Positions 23,529-31,961 of a stretch of 35,886 nucleotides of DNA are shown piece after piece. Origin of the DNA: Thermoflexus sp. (GTDB taxonomy: Bacteria > Chloroflexota > Anaerolineae > Thermoflexales > Thermoflexaceae). The notes under the pieces are model-generated. The model did no database searches. It was not told where the DNA came from and saw only the letters and a program-made list of their open reading frames with translations. Position 1 is the stretch's first letter. Each line of letters opens with the position of its first letter. Position numbers and translations under genes: made by a program. The DNA is taken from positions 1 to 35,886 of the forward strand of contig NZ_DAOUCJ010000038.1 of assembly GCF_034432235.1 (NCBI RefSeq). Reading direction: 5' to 3'.

Positions 23529-23897
23529 TTATTCCACGGTGATCTCCACGCGCTCTCCTTCTTCTTCATCCACCACTTCCACCAGCTTCCCAGTTGCTCC
23601 CTTTCGCAGGTGCTCCAGCAGCTCCTGAAGCTGCCTCTCGGGGATCCCGGAGATGAAGCGCTCGCTGATCCGGAGGCCTAGATCCGCCAGGCTCAGGGGG
23701 ATGCTCACGTGAACCCGCTGGCGCCCGGAGGCCGCATCCGTTACCCGGATGCGCAGCCAGCGCGCGGAGGGGGTCGAGGGCTCTGGAGCCGCTTCGGCTT
23801 CCTGAAGCGCCTTCAACAGCTCCAGACCCTGTTCCGCGGTGATCTGACCGGCCTCGATCATCTTCAGGATCCGTAAACGCTCCTCATCCCGTGCCAT
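23529..23897 (-). CDS. SHOCT-like domain protein
   Basis: 122 residues. The N-terminal helix pair ERLRILKMIEAGQITAEQG followed by LELLKALQ is the SHOCT-like/YvlB-type module. A linker with Pro/Ser/Thr leads to a small beta-rich domain (about 46-122) ending in acidic DEEEGERVEITVE. Such proteins are linked to oligomerisation and envelope-stress regulons; no function is assigned here. AGGAGGAGG lies five bases before the ATG. It starts 45 bases after the GNAT gene in the DUF2089 operon. Its N-terminal module closely resembles the C-terminal module of the DUF2089 protein encoded at the start of the same operon. Confidence 0.8.
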   Translation of the reverse strand: MARDEERLRILKMIEAGQITAEQGLELLKALQEAEAAPEPSTPSARWLRIRVTDAASGRQRVHVSIPLSLADLGLRISERFISGIPERQLQELLEHLRKGATGKLVEVVDEEEGERVEITVE

Positions 23898-23942
23898 GGT
23901 AACCTCCTCCTGAGATGGGATATCTCCGGGGAATGCCCTTCG

Positions 23943-24923
23943 CTACCCAGCCGGCAGGTCACAGCGCATCCCGATCAGGATGCGGATCGGTCGGAAGCCG
24001 AAGGAGAGCAGGGCTGCTGAGAGCGCCGGTTCCTCGCCGGTGAGGGCCATCACGGGAAGCGTGGGAGGGATCCCGATCAGAGCGGTCTCCACCAGCCACC
24101 GGGCATGCTGAGGGGTTCCGGACCCGGTGAGAAAGGCCCGCAGGGTCAGGGTGCCTTCCCGGCGGATCCAGGCGGCGATGGCCACGATCTCCCCGCCTTC
24201 GGTTTCGATGATCCAGAGGGTTTTCCGTCGCTGACCGAAGGGCCATGGGGCCAGGGCCATCGGAAGCAGGCCCAGCGGTTCAAACAACCGCATCGCCGGG
24301 TTCTCTGCCGCAGCGATCCAGGCGGAGAGGGCGGACGCCTCTCCCGGTCGGGCGGGCCGCACCCGATAGCCGGGGATCCCAGAGGACATGGTCGGAAAGG
24401 ATAGTGCACCACCAGCCTCCCGACGCCAGATCTGGATCCGCCCGATCTCGACAAAACCCAGCGATCGATACAGCCGAAGGGCGGGGATGTTGTCCGCCCG
24501 AACCTGCAGGGCGGCCCAACGGGCCCCATGGGCCCGAGCATATTCCAGACAGGCTGCGACCAGCGCCCGACCGATCCCCCTCCCCCGGAATTCAGGGGCC
24601 ACCGCGACATTGGCGATCAGCCAGCCTTCCAGGCCCGGCTGGAAGCGGCGGACCATGGCGTATCCCACGACACGCCCGTCTTCCACCCACACATAGCCCG
24701 GCACGAAGGCCTCCCCAGGCGGGAGAAACCATTCCAGACCCTTCAGCAACCATCCCAGGCGGGACCAGAAACGCATTTCCCGAAGGATCCGCTGGCCGAT
24801 CTCGTCCAGCTCGCTGGCGAAGGCCTCCTCCAGCAGGTCGGCGATCCCCCGCAAATCCCGTCGCACATCGGCGGGACGCAACCCGTTCGCCGCTTCCCGG
24901 CCTGCGACATGAGCCATGGTCAT
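23943..24923 (-). CDS. GNAT-family N-acetyltransferase with second GNAT-like half
   Basis: 326 residues. The N-terminal domain (about 15-165) is a standard GNAT: ANVAVAPEFRGRGIGRALV with the acetyl-CoA loop RGRGIG, and ADNIPALRLYRSLGFVEIG. The C-terminal half (about 185-320) is a weaker, probably degenerate GNAT-like domain starting YRVRPARPGEASALSAWI. This layout resembles mycothiol-synthase-like two-domain enzymes, but the substrate is unknown. The ATG at 24923 overlaps the DUF2089 stop by four bases (ATGA), showing translational coupling. It is transcribed from the promoter at 25345-25373. Confidence 0.88.
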   Translation of the reverse strand: MTMAHVAGREAANGLRPADVRRDLRGIADLLEEAFASELDEIGQRILREMRFWSRLGWLLKGLEWFLPPGEAFVPGYVWVEDGRVVGYAMVRRFQPGLEGWLIANVAVAPEFRGRGIGRALVAACLEYARAHGARWAALQVRADNIPALRLYRSLGFVEIGRIQIWRREAGGALSFPTMSSGIPGYRVRPARPGEASALSAWIAAAENPAMRLFEPLGLLPMALAPWPFGQRRKTLWIIETEGGEIVAIAAWIRREGTLTLRAFLTGSGTPQHARWLVETALIGIPPTLPVMALTGEEPALSAALLSFGFRPIRILIGMRCDLPAG

Positions 24924-25306
24924 CCCTCCGAGGATCCCGTCCCGCGCAATCGTCGGAGGGCCTCTTCGTAAGAAATCTGACCCTCTGCCAGCGCCTCCAG
25001 GATCTGCAGGCGCTCCTCCGGGCCAGGAGGCCCCTCCGCTTCTGCCTCATACCCCATGGCCCGCAGGATCTCCTGCAGTCGCTTGCGCAGTGTGGGGTAG
25101 GAGAGGCCCGTCATGCGCTCCAGACGGGTGAATTTCCCCTCACACCGCAGGAAGAGCTCGACGAAGGCCAGCTGTTCGGCGGAAAGCCGGGCCAGTCGGC
25201 CCGGCTGGAACCGCCCCTCGATCCGTGTCTCGCAGGCCGGACACTGCAGGGCCACCACTTCCAGCCCCTCCCCGCACACCGGGCAGATCCCCATCCACAT
25301 CGCCAT
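24920..25306 (-). CDS. DUF2089 family protein (zinc ribbon plus HTH)
   Basis: 128 residues. The zinc ribbon has C8-x2-C11 and C22-x2-C25. The helix-turn-helix FVELFLRCEGKFTRLERMTG followed by LSYPTLRKRLQEIL is diagnostic of DUF2089. The C-terminal EERLQILEALAEGQISYEEA block is SHOCT-like. It is probably a DNA-binding regulator of its own operon; a perfect inverted repeat lies at the predicted transcription start. I chose the ATG at 25306, with GGAG six bases upstream; the ATG at 25318 overlaps that site. It is first gene of an operon with a GNAT and a SHOCT-like protein. Confidence 0.88.
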   Translation of the reverse strand: MAMWMGICPVCGEGLEVVALQCPACETRIEGRFQPGRLARLSAEQLAFVELFLRCEGKFTRLERMTGLSYPTLRKRLQEILRAMGYEAEAEGPPGPEERLQILEALAEGQISYEEALRRLRGTGSSEG

Positions 25307-25320
25307 CCGGATCTCCATCG

Positions 25321-25339
25321 AAAAATGGAAACCATTTTT
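25321..25339. promoter_or_regulatory. Inverted repeat at the DUF2089 transcription start (candidate operator)
   Basis: AAAAATGG (25321-25328), AAA, CCATTTTT (25332-25339): perfect 8-bp arms spanning the predicted start (about 25338). It could be an autoregulatory operator or a leader hairpin. Confidence 0.55.
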
Positions 25340-25344
25340 TCAAA

Positions 25345-25373
25345 ATTTTAAACACATATGCAAAGAAAGTCAA
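25345..25373 (-). promoter_or_regulatory. Strong sigma70-type promoter of the DUF2089-GNAT-SHOCT operon
   Basis: Minus-strand -35 TTGACT (25373-25368), exactly 17-bp spacer, -10 TAAAAT (25350-25345), in an A+T-rich patch within GC-rich DNA. Confidence 0.85.
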
Positions 25374-25646
25374 GCGACTGTGTAGATTTCGCGTCCGCGG
25401 GCCCCATGGTCTCTGAGGAGGGCCGGGTGTGGGGGATCCCCGGGGCTTTCCCATTCTCTCCGGGAGGCATTGTGGCGGATATCCTGCTCCATTCGCCGGA
25501 CGGCCCCTATGGAGGGAGGCCCGGCGCGGGCGTGCGATTTGAGTTAAAATGGAAAAAGTGTTCGCGCGTGGCGCCCGAAACAGGCTTTCATTCGAGTATG
25601 GCCGGCGCCAGGCGAGGGATTTCGGTTTATGCGAAAGGGAGGACGT

Positions 25647-27668
25647 ATGGCGAATGAAACCCGAAAGGTCGCGCGAGCAGCGGGCTCCAATGGGGCGGCC
25701 GAGGCAGTCGCCGCCTATGATGCCAGCCAGATCCAGGTCCTGGAGGGACTGGAAGCGGTTCGCCGTCGCCCGGGCATGTATATCGGCTCAACGGACATCC
25801 GGGGCCTACATCATCTCATCTATGAGGTGGTGGATAACGCAGTGGATGAGGCCCTGGCGGGGGTCTGCACCCATATCCTGGTGGAGATCCTGGCCGACGG
25901 AAGCGTTCGGGTGACCGATAACGGGCGGGGCATCCCGGTGGATATCCATCCTCAGACCGGCCGTCCGGCCCTGGAGGTGGTGATGACCACCCTGCACGCC
26001 GGCGGGAAGTTCGGAGGAGGAAGCTATAAGGTGGCGACCGGCCTCCACGGCGTCGGCGTGAGCGCCGTCAACGCCCTCTCCGAATGGCTCGAGGCCATCG
26101 TCCAGCGAGATGGCGCGCGGTTTCGCCAGCGCTATGAGCGGGGCCGCCCGGTGACGCCGGTGGAGCGGGTTGGGAAAGCGGATCCCGCCCACTGGTATGC
26201 GCACCCCCGCTTCCCGCCCGCGGATCATGGGACCATCATCCATTTCAAGCCGGATGCGGAGATCTTCCGCGGGGGGATTGACTATAAGTTCGAGACCCTG
26301 GCCCAGCGCTTCCGGGAGATGGCCTTCCTAACCCGCGGGCTCACCATCACGCTGGTGGATGAGCGAGAGGATCGGGAGATCACGTTCTATTTTGAGGGCG
26401 GGATCCAGTCCTTTGTCCGCTACCTGAACCGCAACCGCCAGCCGCTCCATCCCATCTGGTATGTGGAAAAGACGGTGGGGGACATCCTGGTGGAGGTCGC
26501 CCTTCAATACACGGATGCCTACAATGAGACGGTCCTGGCCTTCGCCAACAACGTGAACACCGTGGATGGCGGGACCCATCTGACGGGGTTCCGATCGGCG
26601 CTCACCCGGACGTTAAACGACTACGCCCGGAAGGTCGGGCTCCTCAAGGATAGCGATCCCAACTTCACCGGGGAGGATGTGCGGGAGGGGCTCACGGCGG
26701 TCATCAGCGTCAAGCTCCCGGAGCCCCAGTTCGAGAGCCAGACCAAGAGCAAGCTGGGCAACGCGGAGGTGAAGGGGGCTGTGGAGTCGGTGGTCGGCGA
26801 GGCGCTGGCCCGCTGGCTGGAGGAGAATCCCCGGGAGGCCAAAGCGATCATCCAGAAATGCCTGACTTCCGCCCGCGCCCGGGAGGCGGCCCGCCAAGCT
26901 CGGGAGCTGGTCATTCGCAAGAGCGCGCTGGAGTCGCTGACCCTGCCCGGGAAGCTCGCCGATTGCTCGGAGCGCGACCCGGAGAAGGCGGAGCTGTTCA
27001 TCGTGGAAGGGGATTCGGCGGGCGGATCGGCCAAGCAGGCCCGCGATCGCCATTTCCAGGCGATCCTGCCCCTGCGGGGGAAGATCCTCAACACGGAGCG
27101 GGCCCGGCTGGATAAGATGCTGGCCAATGAGGAGATCAAGGCGCTGATCTCCGCCATCGGCACCGGTATCGGGGATCAGTTCGATCTCTCCCGGCTGCGC
27201 TATGGCAAGATCATCATCCTGGCGGATGCCGATGTGGACGGGAACCATATCCGCACGCTGTTGTTGACGTTCTTCTTCCGACATATGACGCCGCTCATCG
27301 AGAACGGCCATGTCTACATCGCCCAGCCGCCCCTGTATCGGATTGAGGTCAAGAAAACGAAAGAAGTCTTCTACGCCTACTCCGATGCCGAGCGGGATGA
27401 GATCTTCGCCCGGCTGCGTAAGCGGGGGATCGACCCGGCCGATGAGCGGCTGGTGGTGACCCAGCGCTATAAGGGGCTCGGGGAGATGAATCCGGAACAG
27501 CTCTGGGAGACCACTATGGATCCGGCGCGCCGGATCCTGCTCCAGGTGACCATCGAAGACGCTGCGGAGGCAGATCGGGTGTTCGATATGCTGATGGGCG
27601 CTGCGGTGGAGCCCCGCCGCCGCTTCATCCAGGCCCACGCCAGGGAGGTGCGGAACCTCGACGTGTGA
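25647..27668 (+). CDS. gyrB: DNA gyrase subunit B
   Basis: 673 residues. N-terminal GHKL ATPase: RRRPGMYIGST, EVVDNAVDEALAG, DNGRGIPVD and the lid GLHGVGVSAVNALS. The transducer follows, then the TOPRIM domain with EGDSAGGSAKQARDR, LRGKILN, and DADVDGNHIRTLLLTFFFR holding the metal-binding Asp residues. It ends in QRYKGLGEMNPEQLWETTMDP, typical of GyrB. Role: ATP-driven negative supercoiling together with GyrA (not in the window). ParE is the main alternative, but the ending and length favour GyrB. The ATG at 25647 follows GGGAGG by five bases; an in-frame ATG at 25629 lacks a site. A TAAAAT at 25545-25550 may be its -10. Confidence 0.96.
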   Translation: MANETRKVARAAGSNGAAEAVAAYDASQIQVLEGLEAVRRRPGMYIGSTDIRGLHHLIYEVVDNAVDEALAGVCTHILVEILADGSVRVTDNGRGIPVDIHPQTGRPALEVVMTTLHAGGKFGGGSYKVATGLHGVGVSAVNALSEWLEAIVQRDGARFRQRYERGRPVTPVERVGKADPAHWYAHPRFPPADHGTIIHFKPDAEIFRGGIDYKFETLAQRFREMAFLTRGLTITLVDEREDREITFYFEGGIQSFVRYLNRNRQPLHPIWYVEKTVGDILVEVALQYTDAYNETVLAFANNVNTVDGGTHLTGFRSALTRTLNDYARKVGLLKDSDPNFTGEDVREGLTAVISVKLPEPQFESQTKSKLGNAEVKGAVESVVGEALARWLEENPREAKAIIQKCLTSARAREAARQARELVIRKSALESLTLPGKLADCSERDPEKAELFIVEGDSAGGSAKQARDRHFQAILPLRGKILNTERARLDKMLANEEIKALISAIGTGIGDQFDLSRLRYGKIIILADADVDGNHIRTLLLTFFFRHMTPLIENGHVYIAQPPLYRIEVKKTKEVFYAYSDAERDEIFARLRKRGIDPADERLVVTQRYKGLGEMNPEQLWETTMDPARRILLQVTIEDAAEADRVFDMLMGAAVEPRRRFIQAHAREVRNLDV

Positions 27669-28028
27669 GCACCCACTCCTCTCATGGATGGCGGAAGCGC
27701 ACCGGAGCGCTGGCCTGGATGTCTATACCTCAACCCGGCTTCAAAAGGGCTCCGGATCATCGAGGCTGTCCCCATCCCTCAGCGATGGCTTCTTTGCCGG
27801 CGGCGTGCTCCAGACATCCGCGATCGGGATCCGATTGGAAAAGGCGGGATGGCCCTTTCCTCTCCTCCCGGCTCGGCGGACCGGAGAGGGAACCTCCGTG
27901 GGGCTGGGCCGGTCGCCCTCATCGACCCGCTCAGCCCCCCGAGCCCCCCAGAGGAAAGCCCCTCACCGTTCGGACGATCTTGGATGATCTTACCTCCTCA
28001 TCCATAACGATCCCTCGCTGCACCGCGA
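27669..28028. other. Intergenic region after gyrB with no recognisable gene
   Basis: Open frames here are short, lack ribosome sites and read as low-quality Pro/Ser/Arg sequence. I see no clear terminator for gyrB. Confidence 0.5.
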
Positions 28029-28044
28029 GTTAAATCATTTTAAC
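28029..28044. other. A+T-rich inverted repeat upstream of the NACHT gene
   Basis: GTTAAA (28029-28034), TCAT, TTTAAC (28039-28044), in an A+T-rich patch (about 28010-28125) that stands out from the surroundings. It is a possible regulator binding site. Confidence 0.4.
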
Positions 28045-28086
28045 CATATCTTGGGAGCGCTTATCCTCGGTTTCTTAAAACAAGGA

Positions 28087-28115
28087 TTGACGAATTGGCA
28101 AGATATGATCAAAAT
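28087..28115 (+). promoter_or_regulatory. Promoter of the NACHT-HEAT gene
   Basis: -35 TTGACG (28087-28092), 17-bp spacer, -10 CAAAAT (28110-28115). The start near 28122 supports the downstream ATG at 28193 rather than the one at 28121. Confidence 0.55.
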
Positions 28116-28192
28116 GCATTATGAGCATGCCGGGAGGTTCTACCGATTCCTCTACCGAATCTGATCGATCCTTTTGGAGGAGGTTCATCCAA

Positions 28193-31100
28193 ATGCCGCA
28201 GGTGTGGCTGGGGGGGATCCAGCGGATTGGGATGGAGCAGCCGATTCCGGTGATGAACTGGATGGCGTTGGCGCTGGCCGCGGCCCTGGGTGCGGCGCTC
28301 ACCTTGCTGATCCCGTTGCTTCTTCCCCGACTCTGGGGGGTTCTGCAGCTTCGGGGGAGAGGGCTGTTCCGCGAGGCGAGCTTCCGGCGCGCATGCCTGA
28401 GGACGCCCCCAGTCCTCCCCCACGCCACGGGCCCGCTATCCCGCCAGATCGGTCGGGTTCCTCTCCGGCAGGTCTTTGTGAACCCTCCGTTGCGAGTCCT
28501 CCAGAAGGCCGCTTCCCAGCCCGGAACGGGAATTCGCTGGTGGATCGTGGGGGAGCCAGGAGCTGGGAAGACGACCCTTCTCCAGATGCTGGCCCTTTGC
28601 TGGTCCGAGGCGGCGCAGGGCCGCCCCGGCCCGCTCCTGACGCTTCTGCAGGCGCTGGTTTCCGCAGAGCTCCTCCCCGCGGGCCGGGCGTTCACGAATC
28701 AGATCCCCTTCTGGTTGTCCGTCGCCCAGTATCGGCCTCAAGTCCCGTTGAGCCAGCAGCTCGCCGATGGCCTCTACCGCGCCACCCGCGGCGCCCTACC
28801 GGTGCCGGTGGAGATTCTGGAGCGATGGCTTCAGCATGGCCGCTGCGCGTTGCTCGTGGATGGGTTTGGGCAAAGCGGGCAGGCGGACGCGGAAGCGGCT
28901 TTGCTGGAAGAGCTGGAGCGGCTGGCTGCGAGGACAGGTTGCTCCATCGTCGCCGCAGGGGCCGCACAGGCGGTCCAGCTGGCGGGTTTCCACAGTTTTG
29001 CCCTTGAGCCATGGACGAAGGAGCAGATCTTGGCCCTGGCGGAGCGCTGGTATGCCGCGGCGGGGCCTGGGAAAGGCGGAGAGGGGCCTGGAGGGTTCCT
29101 TCGTGCTCTTCAGGAAGATCCAGAGCGCATGGCGCTGGCTGGGAATCCCTGGCTGCTTTCCGGGCTCCTTGCGATCTGCGCGCAACATGGCGGCCTCCCT
29201 TCCCGCCGCTCGGTCCTCTATTCGCAGCTGGTCGAAGCTTTGCTGGATCGTCCTCAGGCTTTCCCAGAGGAGGAAGAGCTCCCTGCTCCTTTGAAGCTCG
29301 CTGCGCTCGAGAACTTGGCATGGGCGATGCTCCTGTTGCGGCGACCCTCCCTCCCTGCTGCCTCGGCGGAGGGATGGCTGGCCGATCTGCTCCAATCCGA
29401 CGGACGCTTCGAGCCCGCTCAGGTCCGCCTCGCCCTCGCCTGGCTGCGGGAGCGCTGCGGACTGGTCACCCCAGGCCCTGCCCTTGCCTTCCTGCGGCCG
29501 GACTTCCTGTTCGCCCTGGTCGCTCGCACGGCGTTGACGGATCCCGGCCGGCGGGCGATGTTGCTGCGGCAAATCGATGACCCGGACTGGCATGAGGCGG
29601 TGGCGATGTTCGTCGGCTTGGCCGAGCCGGCCGTGGCGCGCGAGCTTCTTTCCTATCTGCTGGATTCCGAGGATGACCTCTTCTATTCGAGGACCCGCCT
29701 GGCCGGCCGCTGTCTGATCGAAGCGCCGCACCTACAGGGGGAGTGGCGGGATCCGATGATTGAGCGTCTGCGCACGCTATTGTGGACGACCCCTTACGCG
29801 TTCCTTCAGAAGGAAGCTGCCGCGATCCTGGCCCGGATCCCCGGTCAGACCGAGTGGCTGGCCGATCAGCTCCGGAAGCCAGATCTCTCCATCGGGGCTC
29901 GTGGCTTCATTGTGGAGGCGCTGGCCCGGGAGCAGGGAGCTCGGGCGGCAGGACTCCTGGCCCTGGCCTTGCGAGATCCCCGTATTCCCGGGCTGGTGCG
30001 GGAGCAAATCGCTGAACAGCTGGGGCGTCTGGGAGATCCTTCCCTGGCCCGGGATTTGCTGGATCTGGTGGGGGATGAAAGCGTGGAGGTGGAGCTTCGA
30101 CGCAAGGTGGTGATGGCCATCGCCCAGATCGGGGATCGGTCGTTAGGGCCGGCGCTGGTGGAGCTCCTGGGCCTCCCCTGGTTGAGCCCGGCCATTCGGG
30201 AAGCTCTTGTGGAGGCGCTCCGGGCTCTGGGCGATGCCCGCCTGGTGGATGAGCTGATCTCATGGATCCGCGATCCGAACATGCCGGTGGAGCTTCGGCG
30301 TCGGATCGTCGGGATCCTCGGTGCCTGGATCGAGCCCCCGCATGTGGAGACGCTGCAAGCTCTGATTGAGGATCGCGATCTGGATATCAGCTTACGAGCC
30401 GCTCTCCTGAACGCACTGGCTGAGGCAGGATTTCGCTCCATTGTCCCATGGCTTATGGATCTTCTTCGGGAAAGCCGCTGGCAGCGCCTGCTGGATTCCA
30501 TATGGGCACGGGTTCGAACCCTCCCGCCGTTCCTCGTCCAGTGGATCGATCGGTTGACGGGCCTGTCCGCGCGGGTTCAGGAAGATTTCTCCCGGCCCAT
30601 CCTGCAGCGCCAGGCGATCGTGGCCCTGGGTCTGTTGCGGGATCGCCGTGCGACCCCGTTTCTGCTGCGCCTCCTGAAGGATCCCCAGGTTCATCCTTCT
30701 CTGCGGGCCCTGGTGCCGGATGCGCTGGCGGCGATCGGGGAGAGCCGGGTGGTGCCGGAACTCCTGACCATGCTTCAGGATCGCGGGACCGATTCCGCGA
30801 TCCGGGAACGGATCGCTCTGGCCCTGGGCACCATGAAGGCCACGTCAGCCATCCGGGTCCTGCTGGATCTCCTGCGTGATCCCACGGAGGATCCTTTCAT
30901 CCAGGCTCGGGCCGCTCTGGCCATCGGGCTGATGCGGGATCCCTCAGTGGCTCTGGAGCTGGTGCCGTTGCTCCGTCAGGAGAACCTCCCCGTGACTGCC
31001 CGCCGGGCCATCGCCGATGCCTTGGGGACGCTGGGGAACCGGGAGGTGGTGCGCTCCTTGATCCAGCTCCTGCCCGAGGAGCGGATCCCTGCTTCCGTGC

Positions 31101-31825
31101 GGCAATCCATCGCGGATGCGATCGGGGCCCTGGGTGCCTCGGAGATGGGGGATGAATTGATGTGGTTGTTGCGGGGTGAGCGGATCGATCCCCATGTGCG
31201 AGGGGCCATCGCCCTCACGCTGGCCACCCTTCGCTATCGTCCGGCCGCTTCGGAGATCCTTTCCTTGCTATCGGACACTCGGATCGACCCATCCGTGCGT
31301 CAGAGCTTGGCGGAAAGCCTGGGGAGCTTGTGGGATCCCTCGCTCATCGCTCCGCTGGCCCGCCTCGCTCACGAGAGCACGCTGGAGCCAGCGGTTCGTC
31401 AGGCCATTGTGCGCACGCTGGGAGGACATGGCGGGCCAGATGCTTTCTCCGCTCTCTGGATCCTGGCCCGGAACGCGGAGGCCCCCATGCCCCTGCGCCG
31501 GGCGGCGGCGGACGCGATGGTCACCAGCGCCAGCCCGGAATTCGAGGAAGCGTTGGTGTCGGTGGCCCTGGATCCGGAGATCCCTCCATACCTTCGGGGT
31601 CGGGCGCTGGAGGCCTTGCGCCGGGTAGGCGGCGATGTGGGAACCGTCCATGCCCTGGCGGCTGCGCTGCACGAGTCCGACATGCCGAATGCGATGTTTG
31701 CCACCCTGATGGAAGTCGCCCGGCGGGCGCGGGTTCGCCTTTTGCGGAAAGGGGAAACCATGAGCTGGGTCGCGGAGGAAAATCCGATCCCACGTCCAGC
31801 CCGTCAGCACCCCGAAGGGTTCTGA
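28193..31825 (+). CDS. Membrane-anchored NACHT-type STAND NTPase with long HEAT-repeat array
   Basis: 1,210 residues. One hydrophobic segment (about 22-49) is followed by a basic stretch. The NACHT NTPase has Walker A GEPGAGKTT (120-128) and a Walker B-like CALLVDGFG with D223, then helical regions with NPWLLSGLLAIC. From about 540 to the end lie some 20 HEAT/PBS-lyase repeats of about 31 residues (pattern GDPSLARDLLDLV, REALVEALRALGDARLV). STAND proteins sense a ligand through such repeats and oligomerise on ATP binding; in bacteria many are anti-phage sensors. No effector other than the membrane segment is visible. GGAGGAGG lies nine bases before the ATG at 28193; ATG 28121 is in frame but lacks a site. 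Confidence 0.88.
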   Translation: MPQVWLGGIQRIGMEQPIPVMNWMALALAAALGAALTLLIPLLLPRLWGVLQLRGRGLFREASFRRACLRTPPVLPHATGPLSRQIGRVPLRQVFVNPPLRVLQKAASQPGTGIRWWIVGEPGAGKTTLLQMLALCWSEAAQGRPGPLLTLLQALVSAELLPAGRAFTNQIPFWLSVAQYRPQVPLSQQLADGLYRATRGALPVPVEILERWLQHGRCALLVDGFGQSGQADAEAALLEELERLAARTGCSIVAAGAAQAVQLAGFHSFALEPWTKEQILALAERWYAAAGPGKGGEGPGGFLRALQEDPERMALAGNPWLLSGLLAICAQHGGLPSRRSVLYSQLVEALLDRPQAFPEEEELPAPLKLAALENLAWAMLLLRRPSLPAASAEGWLADLLQSDGRFEPAQVRLALAWLRERCGLVTPGPALAFLRPDFLFALVARTALTDPGRRAMLLRQIDDPDWHEAVAMFVGLAEPAVARELLSYLLDSEDDLFYSRTRLAGRCLIEAPHLQGEWRDPMIERLRTLLWTTPYAFLQKEAAAILARIPGQTEWLADQLRKPDLSIGARGFIVEALAREQGARAAGLLALALRDPRIPGLVREQIAEQLGRLGDPSLARDLLDLVGDESVEVELRRKVVMAIAQIGDRSLGPALVELLGLPWLSPAIREALVEALRALGDARLVDELISWIRDPNMPVELRRRIVGILGAWIEPPHVETLQALIEDRDLDISLRAALLNALAEAGFRSIVPWLMDLLRESRWQRLLDSIWARVRTLPPFLVQWIDRLTGLSARVQEDFSRPILQRQAIVALGLLRDRRATPFLLRLLKDPQVHPSLRALVPDALAAIGESRVVPELLTMLQDRGTDSAIRERIALALGTMKATSAIRVLLDLLRDPTEDPFIQARAALAIGLMRDPSVALELVPLLRQENLPVTARRAIADALGTLGNREVVRSLIQLLPEERIPASVRQSIADAIGALGASEMGDELMWLLRGERIDPHVRGAIALTLATLRYRPAASEILSLLSDTRIDPSVRQSLAESLGSLWDPSLIAPLARLAHESTLEPAVRQAIVRTLGGHGGPDAFSALWILARNAEAPMPLRRAAADAMVTSASPEFEEALVSVALDPEIPPYLRGRALEALRRVGGDVGTVHALAAALHESDMPNAMFATLMEVARRARVRLLRKGETMSWVAEENPIPRPARQHPEGF

Positions 31826-31961
31826 TCTCCCATGGGCCCATCGAGTGGTGGACAGGGATGGATTCGGAGGAAGGACAACGCAGGTGGCCAGCCTGCCCCG
31901 AGGGAGGTTTTCTCAGAAGCTCCTGAAAGGGGTTATCCGAAGGGCTGGCCCCGGGAGACTT

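Noticed and set aside
25647..27668. ParE (topoisomerase IV) instead of GyrB
   Set aside because: The overall length and the EQLWETTMDP ending favour GyrB, although subunit A context is not available.
28121..28192. Upstream ATG for the NACHT-HEAT protein
   Set aside because: In frame, but with no ribosome site and lying at the predicted transcription start. The ATG at 28193 has a strong GGAGGAGG.
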